A DNA stretch of 64,000 nt, taken from the NCBI GenBank assembly GCA_002633005.1, contig NMRA01000233.1, positions 189,687-253,686 on the forward strand, given 5' to 3'. A program made the translations under genes and the position numbers. The notes under the pieces are model-generated. The model saw nothing but the letters and a program-made list of their open reading frames with translations. It had not been told where the DNA came from and searched no databases. This stretch comes from Phoronis australis. Its lineage: Eukaryota > Phoronida > Phoronidae. Of the stretch, positions 60,531-64,000 are shown piece by piece. Every line of letters begins with the position of its first letter. The stretch's first letter is position 1.

Positions 60531-63500
60531 ATTGCCTTGTGTAAAGGTTAACCACAACTCGTGACCTCTGTAAACAAATCTCCCGCAATTATTTTGTCAG
60601 AAGCTGGGTCTATGCATCAAGATACCCGATTCCGACGGCACACACACGGCGCAAGACCATGGAAACTTTTTCAACCAGCCAATCATATGGCGAGAACAGG
60701 GTGTCTATGGAAACGTGTGATATAAGGCTCAGTGCGGAATAGAATCATTGGTCGCGAACAGCTGATGTCCGGTGTTTTACGACTCAGTCCAAAGGAGAGA
60801 GATTTTTTTTTTCTAACGTATAGTAAGCGTGGAGTTGTTGCGGTGTTCTAAAGTGGAAAGCAGAGAGTTCTGCATCGAGTGATTTTGTAATTTAACAGAG
60901 GACTAGTGTTGCGGCAGAACTGTTACATCGAAGTTTCGCCGCACTCAAATGATTCTACAAGTTACTGAGTCACCAACGTAACTGAACTAAGTTCTAAATA
61001 CCTTGCCCAGTAAGTGAATATTGCTCTTGGCCAATAGTTTTCAACGTTGGAAACCATAGTAAATTGACCTTTCGCCTCAACAGTGGTACCAAGAAAATTT
61101 AAAGGCGCTTTTCGTTCCTGTTTAAGAAATAGAAATCATAGATTGACTTCCTCTAATGAATTGAATTCGGCGTGTCCTTTGTCATGAAAGCTGATGGTTT
61201 CTACTATTTGAAAGAAATGAGAGATTACCTGTTATTATTACGAAGTAAAATTGTTTTTTTTTGTTCCACACTTTTTAATGCTTACTTGGAAATGTACTAA
61301 AGGTGGTGTTTGGGGATGGGCGACATTTTCTATAAGTACTAGTATTTGGTGTCCCACTAATAAAGTCTGGAACAACAGCAATGAAATGCAAACGACATCA
61401 ACGTGTTGGTGGAAAAAACAAAATTTTGTAAAAACTCATAGAACCTTGGTCTAACTTCAATTCTAAACAATGAAAATGTATCAAAAGCGGTAAAAACCCG
61501 GGATACAGCAACTCCAAGCTGTTACAAAATTGTTTGTTAACTTAGTCATATTTAGAAACAACGACAAGTATTACTTTGTTGTTTTTGCTAACGCCTGCTT
61601 CCATATTTTAGCTGAATGAAGGTGGCACACGCTACGTCCTGTAAAATTACATATCGCCCTATTCGGCTGTGAATGTGGACTCCCTAATCGAACTACTTTG
61701 GGTTTTAAATCATTGGCCAATCTGAATAAACTTTAAGGGGTTTTCTTGAGTAGTTTTTGGTTTCGTTGTTGTTGATGTTTTTGGTTACGGAAATAGAACC
61801 CTGTCACGATTTTATGAGACCGATTTTATGAGTTTTTTGTCAGCTAAACTAAATGCACTTGAACGCTGTCGTATGGTAAGTTTTCAGATACAGTTTGTGT
61901 CACTCAGCGACCTGGTTTATACTATGCATTTTAGATAGTGGAGCGACTCTGTAATTCAAATATGGCTTCTTGCCTCTAGTGAAACGTAAATCTACTACAT
62001 GGGTTGGAGTGAGTAATAGAGTAAATGATCCCAATCTCCGTATGCTTTAACTCGTGTAATAAATTATAACCAGTTACTAACCCTAGTACTGTTTTATGTC
62101 ACGTGAAGACTAACCCGGACACAATATTAGTCACTCTGCGTTTCTAACACGTACGTGTATGGTACTGAAATGACATCATTCCCATCACGTGGAGGAGTGT
62201 AATGGACACTGTAACGTTTTCACAACACGAAAAAGTTGTCAAACATGTTTGTTGAAAGTTGCAGGCTCAGCACAGCTCACGCTACGAAGCTTACTGAGGA
62301 CTGATACTTAAGGTTCCAAAGCAAATAAGTTTGAAATTAATGTTCATGAAGGTTATCCGTCAACACTAGCTAGCATGATTATATTTGGTCAAATCTAGCC
62401 ATGTAGTCCAACAATAATTGAAAATTGAAAGAAACACAGTGCCTAGTATTTATATTAATTTGAACCAAACTTTTTCGGATTTACACTTGCTTCGCCAGCG
62501 GCATTTTACGTGAAAAATCATCGGTAGTCGTTGATACTTGAACGAGTTTATTTTTATTGCAAACACATGTAATAAAATGTTACATGAACGACGTATTCAC
62601 TACTTGCATACTTTGGTGGCACTGCGAATATGATTGTTGGGAATTGTTTTTTTATACACAATGCCACGTTTTAGCATCCGTTTTGACAACGCAAACGTGG
62701 AAACTCGCGTTCCAAACGTGCAGAACCATTGCAGTTGGAACTCAACACCTCGTTTTCAAGCATAATCAAGTGAATAACGTCACGTTTTAAGATTCTACGC
62801 AAAAGCATTTGACTTGGTTGGTGCAGCTAGTTTCATTTCGATGCGGAGACGTTTTCATTAGCGCGATGACCTTGTTTTCGCGATTCGTCACCGTTAACGA
62901 CAAAACAACCCAACGTGGACGTGCATCTGAGTCTCAAATACAAGTAGGAAATTGAAATGAGAGAAAATAAATACACTTGCATACTATAACTTGCATTGAG
63001 GAAGTACATTAGCTCATTGTTTGTATTTTACACGTTAGACTAGAGCATGTGAAATAGGGATTCCACGAATTAGCGGCACTTGTCGAACAATGTTGGTGTA
63101 TTTTGCAACTGAAACTTGAATCACTACCAATCTACTTCTGTTTGGATTAAGCTGTTTTTGTGGAATAGATGGAAAGAATATTGATAGTTTTCTTGATGGA
63201 AGACAACACTGCTTAGGGTAGCTATTATTTCAAATTAGTGCAAATTAAAAATGTGCGTTTGGTTCTGGAATGACGCCTTTGTTGTGCGTCGCGTTATTTG
63301 TACAGATGTCAAATAACTAATACTGTAGCAACTGGTCTTATTCGACAGCTTGATTTAGTTAGCAACAAATGAAAAGCACTTCGACGTAGTTTTCACTGTT
63401 TTGTTTTAAAGCTTTTGTTTAGTACACGTTGTTATAAGTGCTGTGGGCTGGGAGATATAATGCGAACATTGTGTTTTTATTGGCGTAGTTCCCTGTAGCT

Positions 63501-64000
63501 GGGTTAAGGTTACAAAAAAGTACTCTCGTGGGCTGGAAAACGGTTAAGTATCTCACTGGTCCATTTCCGGCCCACAAACTGAAAAATGACATAGGAACCT
63601 ACGATTAAAAACGTGTTTCCGTAGGATAGTACATTGATAGGCACTTTTTCCTGTAGCGGAATCTTTCAAGGAAAAGACGCGACAGACTGACAGATTGCTA
63701 ACTAAATGTGACGGATTAGAGATCGATGACGTCATCACATCGTGCGAAACGGCGGTAGAGGATGTTGGAGATATGCACAAAAGTCGCCTTCGTGTTACCG
63801 TCATGCTGTGACGCAACAGCTAAGAATCACTAATGCCTTACTCACGCATCTGAATCAGATTGTCCGCGTACAGCCAGCCACCTGTCTGCGCGCAAACGAA
63901 AACCGCAGTTATTCAAGGGGGAATCAACCAGTCGGCTGGACTGCAAAACCAAATGACCGGTGATCAAACGTGTTGTCCGGACTTTAAGAAACGCGATGGC
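60531..64000. other. Upstream flank of the CAP/ShKT gene; no supported gene
   Basis: Open frames are all under 90 codons. A decayed member of the 47330 element family lies at about 61745-61858 (inverse of GGTTCTATTTCCGT, ending TAAATGCAC). A CCAAT sequence near 60675 could belong to the promoter. Confidence 0.5.

Overview
The window is animal nuclear DNA, probably from a marine invertebrate. It is AT-rich and sparse in coding sequence. It has consensus GT-AG introns of hundreds of bases to 12 kb and many short non-autonomous inverted-repeat transposons. The combination of CAP, EGF-like and ShKT modules in one secreted protein suggests a cnidarian or an invertebrate deuterostome. The sequence alone does not fix the species. 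Several short N tracts sit in G or CT runs, and there is one 82-base gap.

Only one gene can be built with confidence. It lies on the minus strand from 60354 down to 27650, with 15 exons and a predicted product of 561 residues. The exons were found by eye from splice sites and reading frame, and all 14 junctions are phase-compatible with no internal stop. The order of the product is: signal peptide, CAP/SCP domain (about 72-211), an EGF-like cysteine-rich segment, two adjacent ShKT domains, a Thr/Pro/acidic linker, a third ShKT domain, and a six-cysteine C-terminal module that I do not recognise. From exon 9 to exon 14 every exon starts and ends in phase 1, so each module could be gained or lost without shifting the frame. 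A TATA box and an initiator-like sequence lie about 145 bases upstream of the ATG. The first intron is 11.8 kb.

Region by region: 1-27.4 kb has no gene I can support and is mainly transposon debris. It includes a Tc1/mariner-like element with TA target duplications (2.85-3.28 kb), a six-copy 31-bp tandem repeat carrying TGACGTA (7.69-7.87 kb), two related elements at 10.7 and 13.3 kb, a 408-bp inverted-repeat element (11.83-12.23 kb), a small hairpin element (12.73 kb) and two copies of a hAT-like element (15.96 kb with an exact 8-bp target duplication, and 23.1 kb). 27.6-60.5 kb is the CAP/ShKT gene and its introns, which hold hairpin elements at 28.8, 33.2-33.8, 34.9, 47.3, 53.5 and 55.6-56.1 kb. 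60.5-64 kb is the upstream flank, with one more transposon relic.

The gene product is inferred to be extracellular. CAP domains bind sterols, lipids or protein partners, and ShKT and EGF-like modules are disulfide-rich binding units, so it could be a secreted matrix, egg-coat, defence or venom-type protein. No particular function is shown by the sequence.
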